A DNA stretch of 64,000 nt from HXMU1420-2 sp034670145 (GTDB taxonomy: Bacteria > Pseudomonadota > Alphaproteobacteria > Rhodobacterales > Rhodobacteraceae), in assembly GCA_034670145.1 (NCBI GenBank), contig JAXMOA010000002.1, positions 1 through 64,000 of the forward strand, written 5' to 3'. A program made the position numbers and the translations under genes. Positions 42,602-51,635 of this stretch are shown one piece after another. The first letter of the stretch is position 1; every line of letters begins with the position of its first letter. The notes below the pieces were generated by a model, which did not search any database, had not been told where the DNA came from, and saw nothing but the letters and a program-made list of their open reading frames with translations.

Positions 42602-44374
42602 ATGACGCAAGATCAGATCATTCTATTTGCCCTCTTTGTTGCCGTGTTCGCCCTGTTGCTTTGGGGCAAATATCGATACGATCTGGTCGCTTTCTCGGCC
42701 CTGATGGTGGGGGTTGTCGTGGGGGTCGTGCCGGTCAAACAGGCGTTTGACGGTTTTGGTCACCCCGCAACATTGGTGGTGGCGCTGGTTCTGATCGTCT
42801 CTGCCGGGCTGGTGCGTTCTGGCGCGGTTTACTTCATCACGCGGACCCTGGTTGATTCGAGCCGGGGGCTGGGGCGCCATATTGCTCTGATGGGCGGGGT
42901 GGGCGCGGTGTTGTCTGCCTTTATGAACAACGTCGCTGCGCTGGCCTTGCTGATGCCGGTGGATATGCAGACCGCGCGCAAGGCGGGGCGAAGCCCTGGG
43001 CTGAGCCTGATGCCGCTGTCCTTTGCGACCATTCTGGGGGGCATGGCCACATTGATCGGAACGCCGCCCAACATCATCATCGCCACGATTCGCGGTGATG
43101 CTTTGGGCGAGCCGTACCACATGTTCGATTTCGCGCCGGTGGGCGGGGTGGCGGCGCTGGCCGGTCTGGCCTTTGTGGCGTTGTTTGGCTGGCGTTTGAT
43201 CCCATCGCGGGACGCGGAAAAGACGGCCGAGCAGGCCGCGAACCAATATGTGGCCGAGCTGACGGTTCCCGAAGGCTCCAAGATGATTGGCGAGCGGCTG
43301 GGCACCTTCGAGCCAGAGGCAGAAAAGGCTGATGTGGCGTTGCTGGGGCTGATCCGAGGCGGCAAGCGGCGCTATGGGCGGGCCAGAAACGCCTTGTTGG
43401 AGGCCGGAGATACACTGGTTCTGGAGGCGACACCCGAGGCGCTGGATGAATTTCGCGCGGCGATGGAGCTGGATTTCTCGGATGTGCAGCGCGAAGAGCG
43501 GCTGCGGGCGGCCGGCGAAGGGCTGGAAGTGATCGAGGTGGTTGTTCCGGCCGAGTCGCGGATTGCGGGCAAGACGGCGCAGGCGCTGGGGCTCAGCTGG
43601 CGGCGCTCTACGGTTTTGATGGGGATTTCGCGGTCAGGTCGCCGGATAAGCGCGCATGTGCGTCAGACCGAGGTGGAGCCGGGCGACATCCTGTTGCTGC
43701 TGTGCCCAAGGGATCAGGGCTCTGATGTGATCGAGTGGCTGGGCTGTCTGCCTCTGGCTGAACGCGGGTTGAGCGTGACAGCCACCGAAAAGATGGGGCT
43801 GGCGATTGGCCTGTTTGCGGCGGCGGTTGTTGCGGCCTCTTTTGGGTTGCTGGATCTGCCCGTGGCGCTGGGGCTGGTGGCGATTGGCTATGTTCTGACC
43901 AAGATCCTGCCCGTGGCCGAGATTTATGACCATGTGGAATGGCCGGTTGTGGTGCTGTTGGGCTCGATGATCCCGCTGGGGGCGGCGTTGGAAACCTCTG
44001 GCGGAACCGAGTTGATTGCCGGGGCACTGACCGGGCTGACGCAGGGGTTGCCGGCCTGGATGGTTTTGACCGTCCTGATGGTGGTGACGATGACGCTGTC
44101 GGATGTGTTGAACAACACCGCCACGACGATTGTGGCCGCCCCCGTCGCGATCCAGATGGCCCATGCGCTCAACGTCTCGCCTGATCCGTTTTTGATGGCG
44201 GTTGCGGTGGCGGCTTCGGCGGCGTTCCTGACCCCGATCGGGCATAAGAACAACACTCTGATCCTGGGGCCGGGTGGATATGACTTTGGCGATTATTGGC
44301 GGATGGGCCTGCCTCTGGAGATTATCATTGTGGCTGTGAGTATCCCCACCATCCTGGTTGTCTGGCCGCTATAA
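42602..44374 (+). CDS. SLC13-family permease with two TrkA-C domains
   Basis: The 590-residue protein has about 10-12 membrane helices in two groups, with TLVVALVLIVSAGLVRSG and conserved SNAT/NNVAALALLMPV-type segments (FMNNVAALALLMPVDMQ, LNNTATTIVAAPVAIQ). Between them lie two TrkA-C-like domains (about residues 210-375). This is the plan of Na+/sulfate- or dicarboxylate-type DASS transporters. The substrate cannot be told. Confidence 0.88.
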   Translation: MTQDQIILFALFVAVFALLLWGKYRYDLVAFSALMVGVVVGVVPVKQAFDGFGHPATLVVALVLIVSAGLVRSGAVYFITRTLVDSSRGLGRHIALMGGVGAVLSAFMNNVAALALLMPVDMQTARKAGRSPGLSLMPLSFATILGGMATLIGTPPNIIIATIRGDALGEPYHMFDFAPVGGVAALAGLAFVALFGWRLIPSRDAEKTAEQAANQYVAELTVPEGSKMIGERLGTFEPEAEKADVALLGLIRGGKRRYGRARNALLEAGDTLVLEATPEALDEFRAAMELDFSDVQREERLRAAGEGLEVIEVVVPAESRIAGKTAQALGLSWRRSTVLMGISRSGRRISAHVRQTEVEPGDILLLLCPRDQGSDVIEWLGCLPLAERGLSVTATEKMGLAIGLFAAAVVAASFGLLDLPVALGLVAIGYVLTKILPVAEIYDHVEWPVVVLLGSMIPLGAALETSGGTELIAGALTGLTQGLPAWMVLTVLMVVTMTLSDVLNNTATTIVAAPVAIQMAHALNVSPDPFLMAVAVAASAAFLTPIGHKNNTLILGPGGYDFGDYWRMGLPLEIIIVAVSIPTILVVWPL

Positions 44375-44418
44375 GACACCCCGGTGGGGCGCGGTCTGCG
44401 CCTGATCTTGTCGCGGCT

Positions 44419-45318
44419 TCAATCGGTGGGTGTGGTGGCGATCAACCCGGTCTTGGCGGCGTTGATCACGGCCTTGGTGACCGGCTCCAATGCGGGGGCC
44501 AGTACACGGCTGACCTGCCAGTCCAGCGCCACGTCAAACGGCAAGGCCGGGTCCAGTGCCACAAGCCGACCATTGCGGATCGGGCCCCGCACCAGCGCTT
44601 CGGGGTTCATCCCCCAGCCCAAACCGGCGCGGGCAGCATCTACGAAAGCATGTGTCGAAGGCAGCATATGGGTGGGCGGTACCAGGTCGCGCCCGGTCTT
44701 GGCGCGGATCCAGGCCCGTTGCAGCCCGTCGCGGGCATTGAATTGCAGGCACGGCGCCTGGGCCAGCGTCTGGTCCGTGACACCACCTGCAAACCAGGTT
44801 TGCGAAAACTCGGGGCTTGCGGTTGCGATATAGCGCAGCACGCCCAGCGGATGGCGGGTGCAGCCGGGGACATTGACGTCCGCCAGGGTGACGGCGGCGC
44901 TGACTTCGCCGCGTTCCAACCACTCCGCGCTCCAATCCTGATCGTCGATGACAAGGTCGAACAACAGGTCGGGTACCGCCGCCAGAGCAGGGATCAGCCA
45001 GGTTGCCAGGCTGTCAGCATTGACTGCGATCCGCAAGCGGGAGCCCTCGGCCGCATCCAGCGACAGATCCCGCCCCAGCTGCGCTTCGAGCAGGCCGACA
45101 TCCTCGGCATGTTTGGCCAATCGCAGGCCGACCGGCGTGCCCGCGCAGGGCGTGCCGCGCAGGATAAGCGTGGCGCCCATACGCTCTTCGAGCGCCTTGA
45201 TACGTTGAGAGATGGCCGAAGGCGTCACCGCCAGTTCGGCCGCGGCCTGCTCGAAACTGCCGGTGCGCAGAATCGTGGCCAGAGCATTCAGATGGTTTGG
45301 ATCGAATTGCATTAACAC
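44419..45318 (-). CDS. argP: LysR-family regulator ArgP/LysG
   Basis: The 299-residue protein has the LysR winged helix near the N-terminus (DPNHLNALATILRTGSFEQAAAELAVTPSAISQRIKALEE). The rest is typical of ArgP/LysG, the regulator of basic amino-acid export. It is divergent from the lysE-type exporter with a 107-bp shared promoter region, the classic arrangement. Effectors in the family are lysine and arginine. Confidence 0.9.
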   Translation of the reverse strand: MLMQFDPNHLNALATILRTGSFEQAAAELAVTPSAISQRIKALEERMGATLILRGTPCAGTPVGLRLAKHAEDVGLLEAQLGRDLSLDAAEGSRLRIAVNADSLATWLIPALAAVPDLLFDLVIDDQDWSAEWLERGEVSAAVTLADVNVPGCTRHPLGVLRYIATASPEFSQTWFAGGVTDQTLAQAPCLQFNARDGLQRAWIRAKTGRDLVPPTHMLPSTHAFVDAARAGLGWGMNPEALVRGPIRNGRLVALDPALPFDVALDWQVSRVLAPALEPVTKAVINAAKTGLIATTPTD

Positions 45319-45425
45319 GCCTAACTCGGACTAAGAAACATTAACTGGATTAACGAGATGAGCGCGGCTAGTCAAACCGCAATGTGGCGCGTCCGGTCTG
45401 GTGGCCACCTTGTGGAGACGGGTTG
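45319..45425. promoter_or_regulatory. Shared argP/lysE promoter region
   Basis: This 107-bp region lies between two divergent genes. It contains repeated ttaac/gttaat-type motifs (ttaacacgc, attaactggattaac). They fit a LysR-type operator, but the exact boxes were not determined. Confidence 0.45.
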
Positions 45426-46025
45426 ATGATCGAGATTTTTGCCGCCGGATATTTCCTGGGCTTTGGGTTGATCCTGGCGATCGGGGCGCAAAATGCCTTT
45501 GTCCTGCGGCAGGGCTTGCGGCAGGAGCATGTTCTGGCGGTTTGCCTGACCTGTGCGGTTTCGGATGCGTTGCTGATTGCGGCGGGGGTGGCGGGGTTTG
45601 GCACATTGGCGCGTCAGATCCCCTGGTTCGAGCCGGTGATGCGCTATGGCGGAGCGATGTTCCTGCTGTGGTACGGATGGGTCAACTTTCGCAGTGCATG
45701 GCGCGGCGGGCAGAGCCTGCAAGCAGCCGGTGGCGGGGCCGAGCGGCTGGGCCCGGTTCTGGCCAAGCTGTTGGCGTTTACCTGGCTTAATCCACATGTC
45801 TATCTGGATACGGTTGTTCTGATTGGATCGGTTTCATCCCAATCTGACGATCCGCGGCTTTTCGGGGTGGGCGCGATCACGGCGAGTTTTTCTTTTTTCT
45901 TTGCCTTGGGCTATGGCGCGCGGCTGCTGGCGCCGATTTTTGCGCGCCCGGGGGCCTGGCGTCTGTTTGAGGCCGGGGTCGGAGTGGTGATGTGTTTGAT
46001 TGCCGGTAAACTGCTTCTCATGTGA
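45426..46025 (+). CDS. lysE: LysE/ArgO-family amino-acid exporter
   Basis: The 199-residue membrane protein has about five to six helices and the LysE signature GLILAIGAQNAFVLRQGLRQEH near the N-terminus, followed by AFTWLNPHVYLDTVVLIGS. It exports lysine or arginine under control of the divergent ArgP/LysG regulator. The ATG at 45426 is preferred to a TTG just before it. Confidence 0.93.
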   Translation: MIEIFAAGYFLGFGLILAIGAQNAFVLRQGLRQEHVLAVCLTCAVSDALLIAAGVAGFGTLARQIPWFEPVMRYGGAMFLLWYGWVNFRSAWRGGQSLQAAGGGAERLGPVLAKLLAFTWLNPHVYLDTVVLIGSVSSQSDDPRLFGVGAITASFSFFFALGYGARLLAPIFARPGAWRLFEAGVGVVMCLIAGKLLLM

Positions 46026-46065
46026 AGGGCTTGCCACTGGTCGCGAACGGGTGTTCAAGGGGTGT

Positions 46066-46971
46066 ATGGTTTCCCCTCGTCCAATTCGCCCAGTTGTCGG
46101 TATCTTATGGATGCTGCTGGCGGGTCTGTGTTTTGTCGTTGTCACGGCCCTTGTCAAAGGGTTGGGGCAGGGCATTCCTGCGCCGCAGCTCGCTTTTGTG
46201 CGCTATGCGCTGGGGTTGATCTTTTTGTTGCCGCTGATCAAGTCGATCCGCGCGACCCAGATGAACCGCAGGCTCTGGACGATGTTTGGCGTGCGCGGGG
46301 TACTGCACAGTTTTGGGGTCATGCTGTGGTTTTATGCCATGTCGCGGATCTCTATCGCTGAGCTGACTGCGCTGAATTACATGGCACCGATTTATGTCAC
46401 CGTGGGTGCGGCGCTGTTTCTGGGAGAAAAAATGGCCTTCCGCCGGATTGCGGCGATTGTCTTTGCCTTGATTGGTGCGTTGATCATCCTGCGTCCGGGC
46501 GTGCGCGAGGTCAGTTCGGGCCATACGGCGATGTTGATTGCGGGGCTTGTTTTTGGTGCGGCCTATTTGTTGGGCAAGGTCACCACGGACGAAAGCTCTC
46601 CAGAGATGGTGCTGGCGCAATTGTCGCTTTGGGTGACCCTGGCACTGGTTCCCTTTGCCATTGCCACATGGGTGCCAATCAGCTGGCATGTGGTGGGGGT
46701 TTTGTTTCTGGTCGCGTTTTTTGCCATGTCGGGACACTATGCCATGACGCTTGCCTTTGCGGCTGCGCCGGTGACGGTGACGCAGCCGGTGACGTATCTG
46801 CAGCTGGTTTGGGCCACCACATTGGGGGTGGTCGCCTTTGGGGAACCGATTGACATCTGGGTGCTGGTGGGCGGTGGTCTGATCCTGTCCGCTGTCAGTT
46901 TCATCACCTGGCGCGAAGCAGTGTTAAAGCGGCGCGCAATCACACCGACGCCGCCGTCTATTCGGCTCTGA
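46066..46971 (+). CDS. EamA-family (DMT) membrane transporter
   Basis: The 301-residue protein has about ten membrane helices. Its N-terminal half has GILWMLLAGLCFVVVTALVKGLGQ and MSRISIAELTALNYMAPIYV, of the RarD/RhaT-like EamA type. The ATG at 46066 is chosen with AAGGGG just upstream; a longer frame overlaps lysE. It lies 40 bases after lysE in the same direction and may be co-transcribed. The substrate is unknown. Confidence 0.88.
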   Translation: MVSPRPIRPVVGILWMLLAGLCFVVVTALVKGLGQGIPAPQLAFVRYALGLIFLLPLIKSIRATQMNRRLWTMFGVRGVLHSFGVMLWFYAMSRISIAELTALNYMAPIYVTVGAALFLGEKMAFRRIAAIVFALIGALIILRPGVREVSSGHTAMLIAGLVFGAAYLLGKVTTDESSPEMVLAQLSLWVTLALVPFAIATWVPISWHVVGVLFLVAFFAMSGHYAMTLAFAAAPVTVTQPVTYLQLVWATTLGVVAFGEPIDIWVLVGGGLILSAVSFITWREAVLKRRAITPTPPSIRL

Positions 46972-47225
46972 CCGGCAGCTCTGATGGGCGGCTCTGGCGG
47001 GCAGGTTGCGCCAGATCAGATCAAAAACCCGTCAATTCGTTCTTTGAAACGAAACACCATGCTTTGGCTGTGACTCAAAATCCCCTGTTTGTGACCATTC
47101 GACCTGTCACGCTTGAGAGGCGCGCCAGAGCGCGACAATGTACTGCATGAGGCATCCGGCCTGCCAAAAGGTCGGGGCGAGCAAAAAAGAGGGCAAAAGC
47201 CCTTATAAAAAGACGTTGGTGCAGG

Positions 47226-48119
47226 ATGGATCAGACAAAACAGCCACTGGGTGTGGCCACTATGGTGTATGAGGACTATTTTTTCCTCAAACGCTGGTAT
47301 GATTACTATGCGAACCAGGTCGGGCCGGAAAACCTGTTTGTCTTCAGTCATGGAAATGATCCGATCCACCGAGAGATCGCAGTCGGCGCGAATGTGATAA
47401 ACACGCCGCGCGATGAATCCATGTTCAAATTTGACCGTCGCCGTTGGAACATGATGAGCGACTTTGTTTCGGGGCAACTCAATTTTTACAATTGGATGAT
47501 CCTGTCGGACGTGGACGAGATTGTCGTTGCCGACCCGGACGTTTCGCCGAATTTGTTGACCTATCTGACCACACGGTTTGCTGGCAAACGTCGTTCGCCC
47601 AGCAACATTGCCCCGCTGTGTTTCGAACTGGTGCACTACCCCGAGGACGAACCTTTGCCGATCGAAGAAGGCAAATCGATACTGTCGCGGCGGCGCACCT
47701 ACAGGCCCAACACCAATTACAGCAAACCCTGCCTGATCCGCAAACCAGCCCATTTCTGGCCCGGTGGCCATGTCAACAGCGGCGGCGCACGGCATCTGCC
47801 AGATGGTTTATACTTGTTACATCTGCGCTATTTTGATCGTGAGATGATGGAGGATCGGGCCCGGCAAAGGCGCGCTTCAATCCAGAGTTTTCAGCAGCTC
47901 AATCCGAACTACGGCTCTTTGGAGACATGGTACGAAACTTTGGCGCTGCACAGCAAGATTTTGAAAGAGACCGAGTTTGCGGGTGAAGGGATCGAATTGC
48001 CCGGGTTTCGTTCCAAAATGCAGGAGCAGGTTCAAAAGACCGAGAAAAGGTTTGCGTGGAAACGCGTGAAATCCCGGTATTTGTATCGGATTCCGGGTCG
48101 TTTCGCCTCCGTGTTCTGA
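47226..48119 (+). CDS. Glycosyltransferase family 2-like protein
   Basis: The 297-residue protein has the pattern of Glyco_tranf_2_4 / GT92-like proteins: GVATMVYEDYFFLKRWYDYYANQVG, then the acidic metal site LSDVDEIVVADP, and a C-terminal region with HFWPGGHVNSGG and LLHLRYFDREMM. It likely transfers a sugar to an unknown acceptor, perhaps on the cell surface. It stands alone between a DMT transporter and kynA; the upstream 254 bases hold no other gene. Confidence 0.78.
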   Translation: MDQTKQPLGVATMVYEDYFFLKRWYDYYANQVGPENLFVFSHGNDPIHREIAVGANVINTPRDESMFKFDRRRWNMMSDFVSGQLNFYNWMILSDVDEIVVADPDVSPNLLTYLTTRFAGKRRSPSNIAPLCFELVHYPEDEPLPIEEGKSILSRRRTYRPNTNYSKPCLIRKPAHFWPGGHVNSGGARHLPDGLYLLHLRYFDREMMEDRARQRRASIQSFQQLNPNYGSLETWYETLALHSKILKETEFAGEGIELPGFRSKMQEQVQKTEKRFAWKRVKSRYLYRIPGRFASVF

Positions 48120-48244
48120 AGGCCGCAGCGGGGGGCGTTGCGCGCCTGACAGCAGGTCAACGCAATCCGCCGTGTTCCGGTGGGTTTGGGGGTGGTCCTG
48201 ACAAACATGCGACAGGACCAACCAGAGCGTTTGGCGCTTTCGCG

Positions 48245-49081
48245 CTAGAGCGACGTGCGCAAATGCCAGAGTTCGGGGAACAGTTCGACCTCTAGCATGC
48301 GTTTGAGGTAGCTGACGCCGCCGGTGCCGCCGGTGCCGCGTTTGAAACCGATCACCCGTTCTACCGTGGTAACATGGTTGAACCGCCAGCGGCGGAAGTA
48401 ATCTTCGAGGTCGACCAGCTTTTCTGCCAGCTCATACAGTTCCCAATAGGTGGTCGGGTCCTGATAGACTTGGGTCCAGGCGGCGGCGACGGCGTCATCC
48501 GGGTCATGCCGCAGGCGACGGTCGCGGGTGAGGATCGCATCGGGCAGCGGATGCGCCTTGTGCAGCAGGTCGAGCGCGACATCATAGAGGGAGGGTTGCG
48601 CCAGCTCGGCCTCGAGCAGGGCGAGCAGATCTGCGCGGTGGGCGTGCGGGCGGAGCATGGCCGGATTGCGGTTGCCCAGCATGAATTCGATCTGGCGGTA
48701 TTGGTAGGATTGAAACCCCGAAGACTGTCCCAGCGCTTCGCGGAAGGTGGTATAGTCGCTGGGCGTCATTGTGCGCAGCACGTCCCAGGCATTGTTGAGC
48801 TGTTCAAAGATGCGCGACACCCGGGCCAGCATCTTGAACGCGGGGCGAATGTCCGGCGCGGCCAGGGTTTTGCGCGCGGCGTCCAGTTCGTGCAGGGCCA
48901 GCTTCATCCATAATTCAGAGGTTTGATGCTGGATCACGAACAGCAATTCGTCATGGGCGCCAGACCAGACGTGCTGGGCGTTCAGGATTTGGTCAAGGTG
49001 CAGGTAGTCGGAGTAGGACAGGCGGCCGTCAAAGGCCATTTGCGCGCCTTCGGTGGCCGGATCATATGGGTCGTCAGTCAT
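48245..49081 (-). CDS. kynA: Tryptophan 2,3-dioxygenase
   Basis: KynA opens the tryptophan ring to N-formylkynurenine using heme and O2. The 278-residue protein has the TDO segments LSYSDYLHLDQILNAQ, IQHQTSELWMKL and SGFQSYQYRQIEFMLGN, plus RWRFNHVTTVERVIGFKRGTGG-type C-terminal residues with the heme-ligand His. It is transcribed from kynU's side, with 189 bases between them, and kynU lies upstream. Confidence 0.95.
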   Translation of the reverse strand: MTDDPYDPATEGAQMAFDGRLSYSDYLHLDQILNAQHVWSGAHDELLFVIQHQTSELWMKLALHELDAARKTLAAPDIRPAFKMLARVSRIFEQLNNAWDVLRTMTPSDYTTFREALGQSSGFQSYQYRQIEFMLGNRNPAMLRPHAHRADLLALLEAELAQPSLYDVALDLLHKAHPLPDAILTRDRRLRHDPDDAVAAAWTQVYQDPTTYWELYELAEKLVDLEDYFRRWRFNHVTTVERVIGFKRGTGGTGGVSYLKRMLEVELFPELWHLRTSL

Positions 49082-49270
49082 GGGGTATCCTTTCTGTGTC
49101 GCAAGAGGGGGAGCGGTTCAGAAAGGGCCTCTTTGATTCAACGAGGCGCATTGGCCCAGCCGCCGCCACAGGGCAATCCACCCCGCAGGGCGGCACAGAG
49201 GCAGCGGCAGTGGCACAGAGAATGACATGGGGCTATGCGGCTCCGCGCAGGTGGGGGCCTGTGCGTGGGG

Positions 49271-50464
49271 TCATGTGACTGCGGCCTTGATCTTGTATTC
49301 CGGGCGGTCCCAAAGGTTCTGATCCATAATCTCGGCCAGTATCGCCACCGCGCCATGGATATCGGCATCGTCGGTATAGAGCGGAGTGAAGCCAAAGCGC
49401 AGCGTGTCCGGCGCGCGGAAATCGCCGATCACACCACGCGCGATCAGCGCCTGCATGATCGCATAGCCTTCGGGGTGACGGAACGACACCTGGCTGCCAC
49501 GGGCGGTGCCGTCACGCGGAGAATTCAGCGTGAGGGCAGGGCAGGCGCGTTCGACCTCGGCAATGAACAGGTCGCACAGGGCGATGGATTTGGCCCGCAC
49601 ATCCGCCATGTCGGCCATGTCCCAGACATCCAGCGCTGCTTCGAGTGCGCGCATCTGCAAAACGGGCGGGGTGCCGACGCGCATCCGCTCGATCCCGGCG
49701 CCCGGGCGGTAGTCCAGGTCAAAATCAAACGGGGCGGCGTGGCCCAGCCAGCCGGACAGGGCCGGCACGGCCCGGCCCGCGTGGCGCGGCGCGACATAGA
49801 TAAAGGCCGGGGCGCCTGGGCCGCCATTGATGTATTTATAGGTGCAACCGACCGCAAAATCGGCCCCTGCACCGGCCAGATCCACCGGCAGCGCGCCTGC
49901 GGAATGCGCCAGATCCCAAACGGTCATCGCACCTGCCGCATGGGCCTGTTCGGTCAGCGCCGCCATGTCATGTTTGCGCCCGGTGCGATAGTCGACCTCG
50001 GTCAGCATCAGGACAGCCACGGTGTCATCAATATGCGCGCTGACCTCTTCCGGTGCGACGGTTTTCAGCGTGTACCCCTTGTCGAGCATCCGCAGCAGAC
50101 CTTCGGCCATATAAAGATCCGAGGGGAAGTTGCCGGTATCGCTCAGCACGACGCGGCGCTCCGGCACCAGTTGCAGCGCCGAGGCCAGCGCCTGATACAC
50201 CTTGATGGACAGCGTGTCGCCCACCACCACATGGCCCGGCTCTGCGCCGATCAGCGTGCCGATCCGGTCGCCCAGACCCACGGGCAATCCCATCCAGCCG
50301 GCCTTGTTCCAGCCGGTGATCAACCGTTCACCCCATTCCGCCTGCATCATGTCGCCGACCTGCGCGACGGCTGCTTTGGGCAGAGGCCCCAGTGAATTGC
50401 CGTCCAGATAAATCATGCCCTCGGGCAGGTGGAACATGGCTTTGGTCGCGGCAAAATCAGTCAT
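49271..50464 (-). CDS. kynU: Kynureninase
   Basis: KynU cleaves kynurenine to anthranilate and alanine with PLP. The 397-residue protein starts MTDFAATKAMFHLPEGMIYLDGNSLGPLPK. It has DTGNFPSDLYMAEGL and the PLP lysine in VGCTYKYINGGPGAP (Lys210). It precedes kynA. The arylformamidase step (kynB) is not found in the window. Confidence 0.95.
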   Translation of the reverse strand: MTDFAATKAMFHLPEGMIYLDGNSLGPLPKAAVAQVGDMMQAEWGERLITGWNKAGWMGLPVGLGDRIGTLIGAEPGHVVVGDTLSIKVYQALASALQLVPERRVVLSDTGNFPSDLYMAEGLLRMLDKGYTLKTVAPEEVSAHIDDTVAVLMLTEVDYRTGRKHDMAALTEQAHAAGAMTVWDLAHSAGALPVDLAGAGADFAVGCTYKYINGGPGAPAFIYVAPRHAGRAVPALSGWLGHAAPFDFDLDYRPGAGIERMRVGTPPVLQMRALEAALDVWDMADMADVRAKSIALCDLFIAEVERACPALTLNSPRDGTARGSQVSFRHPEGYAIMQALIARGVIGDFRAPDTLRFGFTPLYTDDADIHGAVAILAEIMDQNLWDRPEYKIKAAVT

Positions 50465-50553
50465 CGGGGCCTCCGATTGGGGATATGTCAGATTTATTTT
50501 AGGCTTAAAGCTTATCCTCAGTTAGCAGCCGATCCGGGACAAGTCCAGTGTCA

Positions 50554-51306
50554 TCACATCTGACCGCCCGCAATTTCGATGGCCTGACCGTTCACGCTTT
50601 CAGAGCCGGGGCCCGCCAGCCAGAGCGCGGCGGCGGCGATCTCTTCGGGGGCGATCAGGCGCTCGTGGCGGTTCATGCCGACCATGATCTGGCGGGCTTT
50701 TTCCTCGGACAGGCCGGTGCGCTGGGCGATACTGTCGGTGTTGCGCGAGATGATGGGCGTGTCGACATAAGCCGGGCAGATGGCGTTGAAAGTGATGGGT
50801 TTGCCCAGGTAATCCTCGCTCAGCCCCCGGATCAGGCCGATGACCCCGTGTTTGGTGGCCGAGTAGCAGGGCGCGCCCTTCAACCCTTTCAGGCCCGCGA
50901 CCGACGAAATGGCGATGACCCGGCCCCAATCGGTCTGACGCATGGAGGTCAGGCTTTCGCGGATGGTCAGAAACGTCCCGTCCAGATTGGTCGCCATCAT
51001 GTCGCGCCAGAAATCCATGGTGGTTTTATGCAGGGATTTACCCTCGGCGATGCCGGCATTGGGCACGCAGATCTGGATGGGCCCGTTCTTGTCCACCGCA
51101 GCGGCGATCTTGGCGACCACATCCGCTTCGTCGCGTACATCCATGGCCAGAGGGGTCATGTTGGGGCCTGCCGCCTCTTCCAGAACGGCTTGGCGTCGGC
51201 CGGTGATGGTGACATGGGCGCCCTCGGCGGCCAGAGCGTTTGCGATGGCCAGCCCAATTCCGGTGCCGCCTCCGGTGACGATTGCGTGTTTGCCTGTAAG
51301 TGACAT
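50554..51306 (-). CDS. Short-chain dehydrogenase/reductase
   Basis: The 250-residue SDR has GGGTGIG (NAD-binding), VPNAGIA, and the catalytic ISSVAGLKGLKGAPCYSATKHG with Ser, Tyr and Lys. The C-terminal part is of the classical SDR family. It may act on hydroxyacids or similar compounds; the substrate is unknown. It starts next to the pntA promoter region and is divergent from pntAB, and lies 89 bases from kynU. Confidence 0.88.
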   Translation of the reverse strand: MSLTGKHAIVTGGGTGIGLAIANALAAEGAHVTITGRRQAVLEEAAGPNMTPLAMDVRDEADVVAKIAAAVDKNGPIQICVPNAGIAEGKSLHKTTMDFWRDMMATNLDGTFLTIRESLTSMRQTDWGRVIAISSVAGLKGLKGAPCYSATKHGVIGLIRGLSEDYLGKPITFNAICPAYVDTPIISRNTDSIAQRTGLSEEKARQIMVGMNRHERLIAPEEIAAAALWLAGPGSESVNGQAIEIAGGQM

Positions 51307-51635
51307 GGGATCCTCCTGAAGTTCGCAGGCACCCTATCCGTGGCGCGCCCGAGGACAAGCCGCCCAATCGCCGACGTTGCGACATATGCGGGCCGCATCT
51401 GGCCGGGTGCGGTCACGCCTGCGGTAGAAAACGGGTGGAATTTGCCCAAGGTTTAGGCCGTGTTACGCAGCGTAGTCCGCTTAAACAGAGGGTGCGGCGC
51501 TGGGTCTGGTTCCGCCGTGGTTGCGCATTGGCTAAAATCTGATCAACCAACACCAGTGCGCAGGACCGGGGATTCCCCCCGCGCCCTACATTTTGCGTGC
51601 CGTTGAGACGGTGGAATGAGATAGGAGATGGCGGA
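51307..51635. other. Divergent SDR/pntA intergenic region
   Basis: No gene is seen in these 329 bases. The region must hold promoters for both the SDR gene (minus strand) and pntA (plus strand). A TAAAAT at 51533-51538 could be a -10 for pntA, but no convincing -35 was found. Confidence 0.4.
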
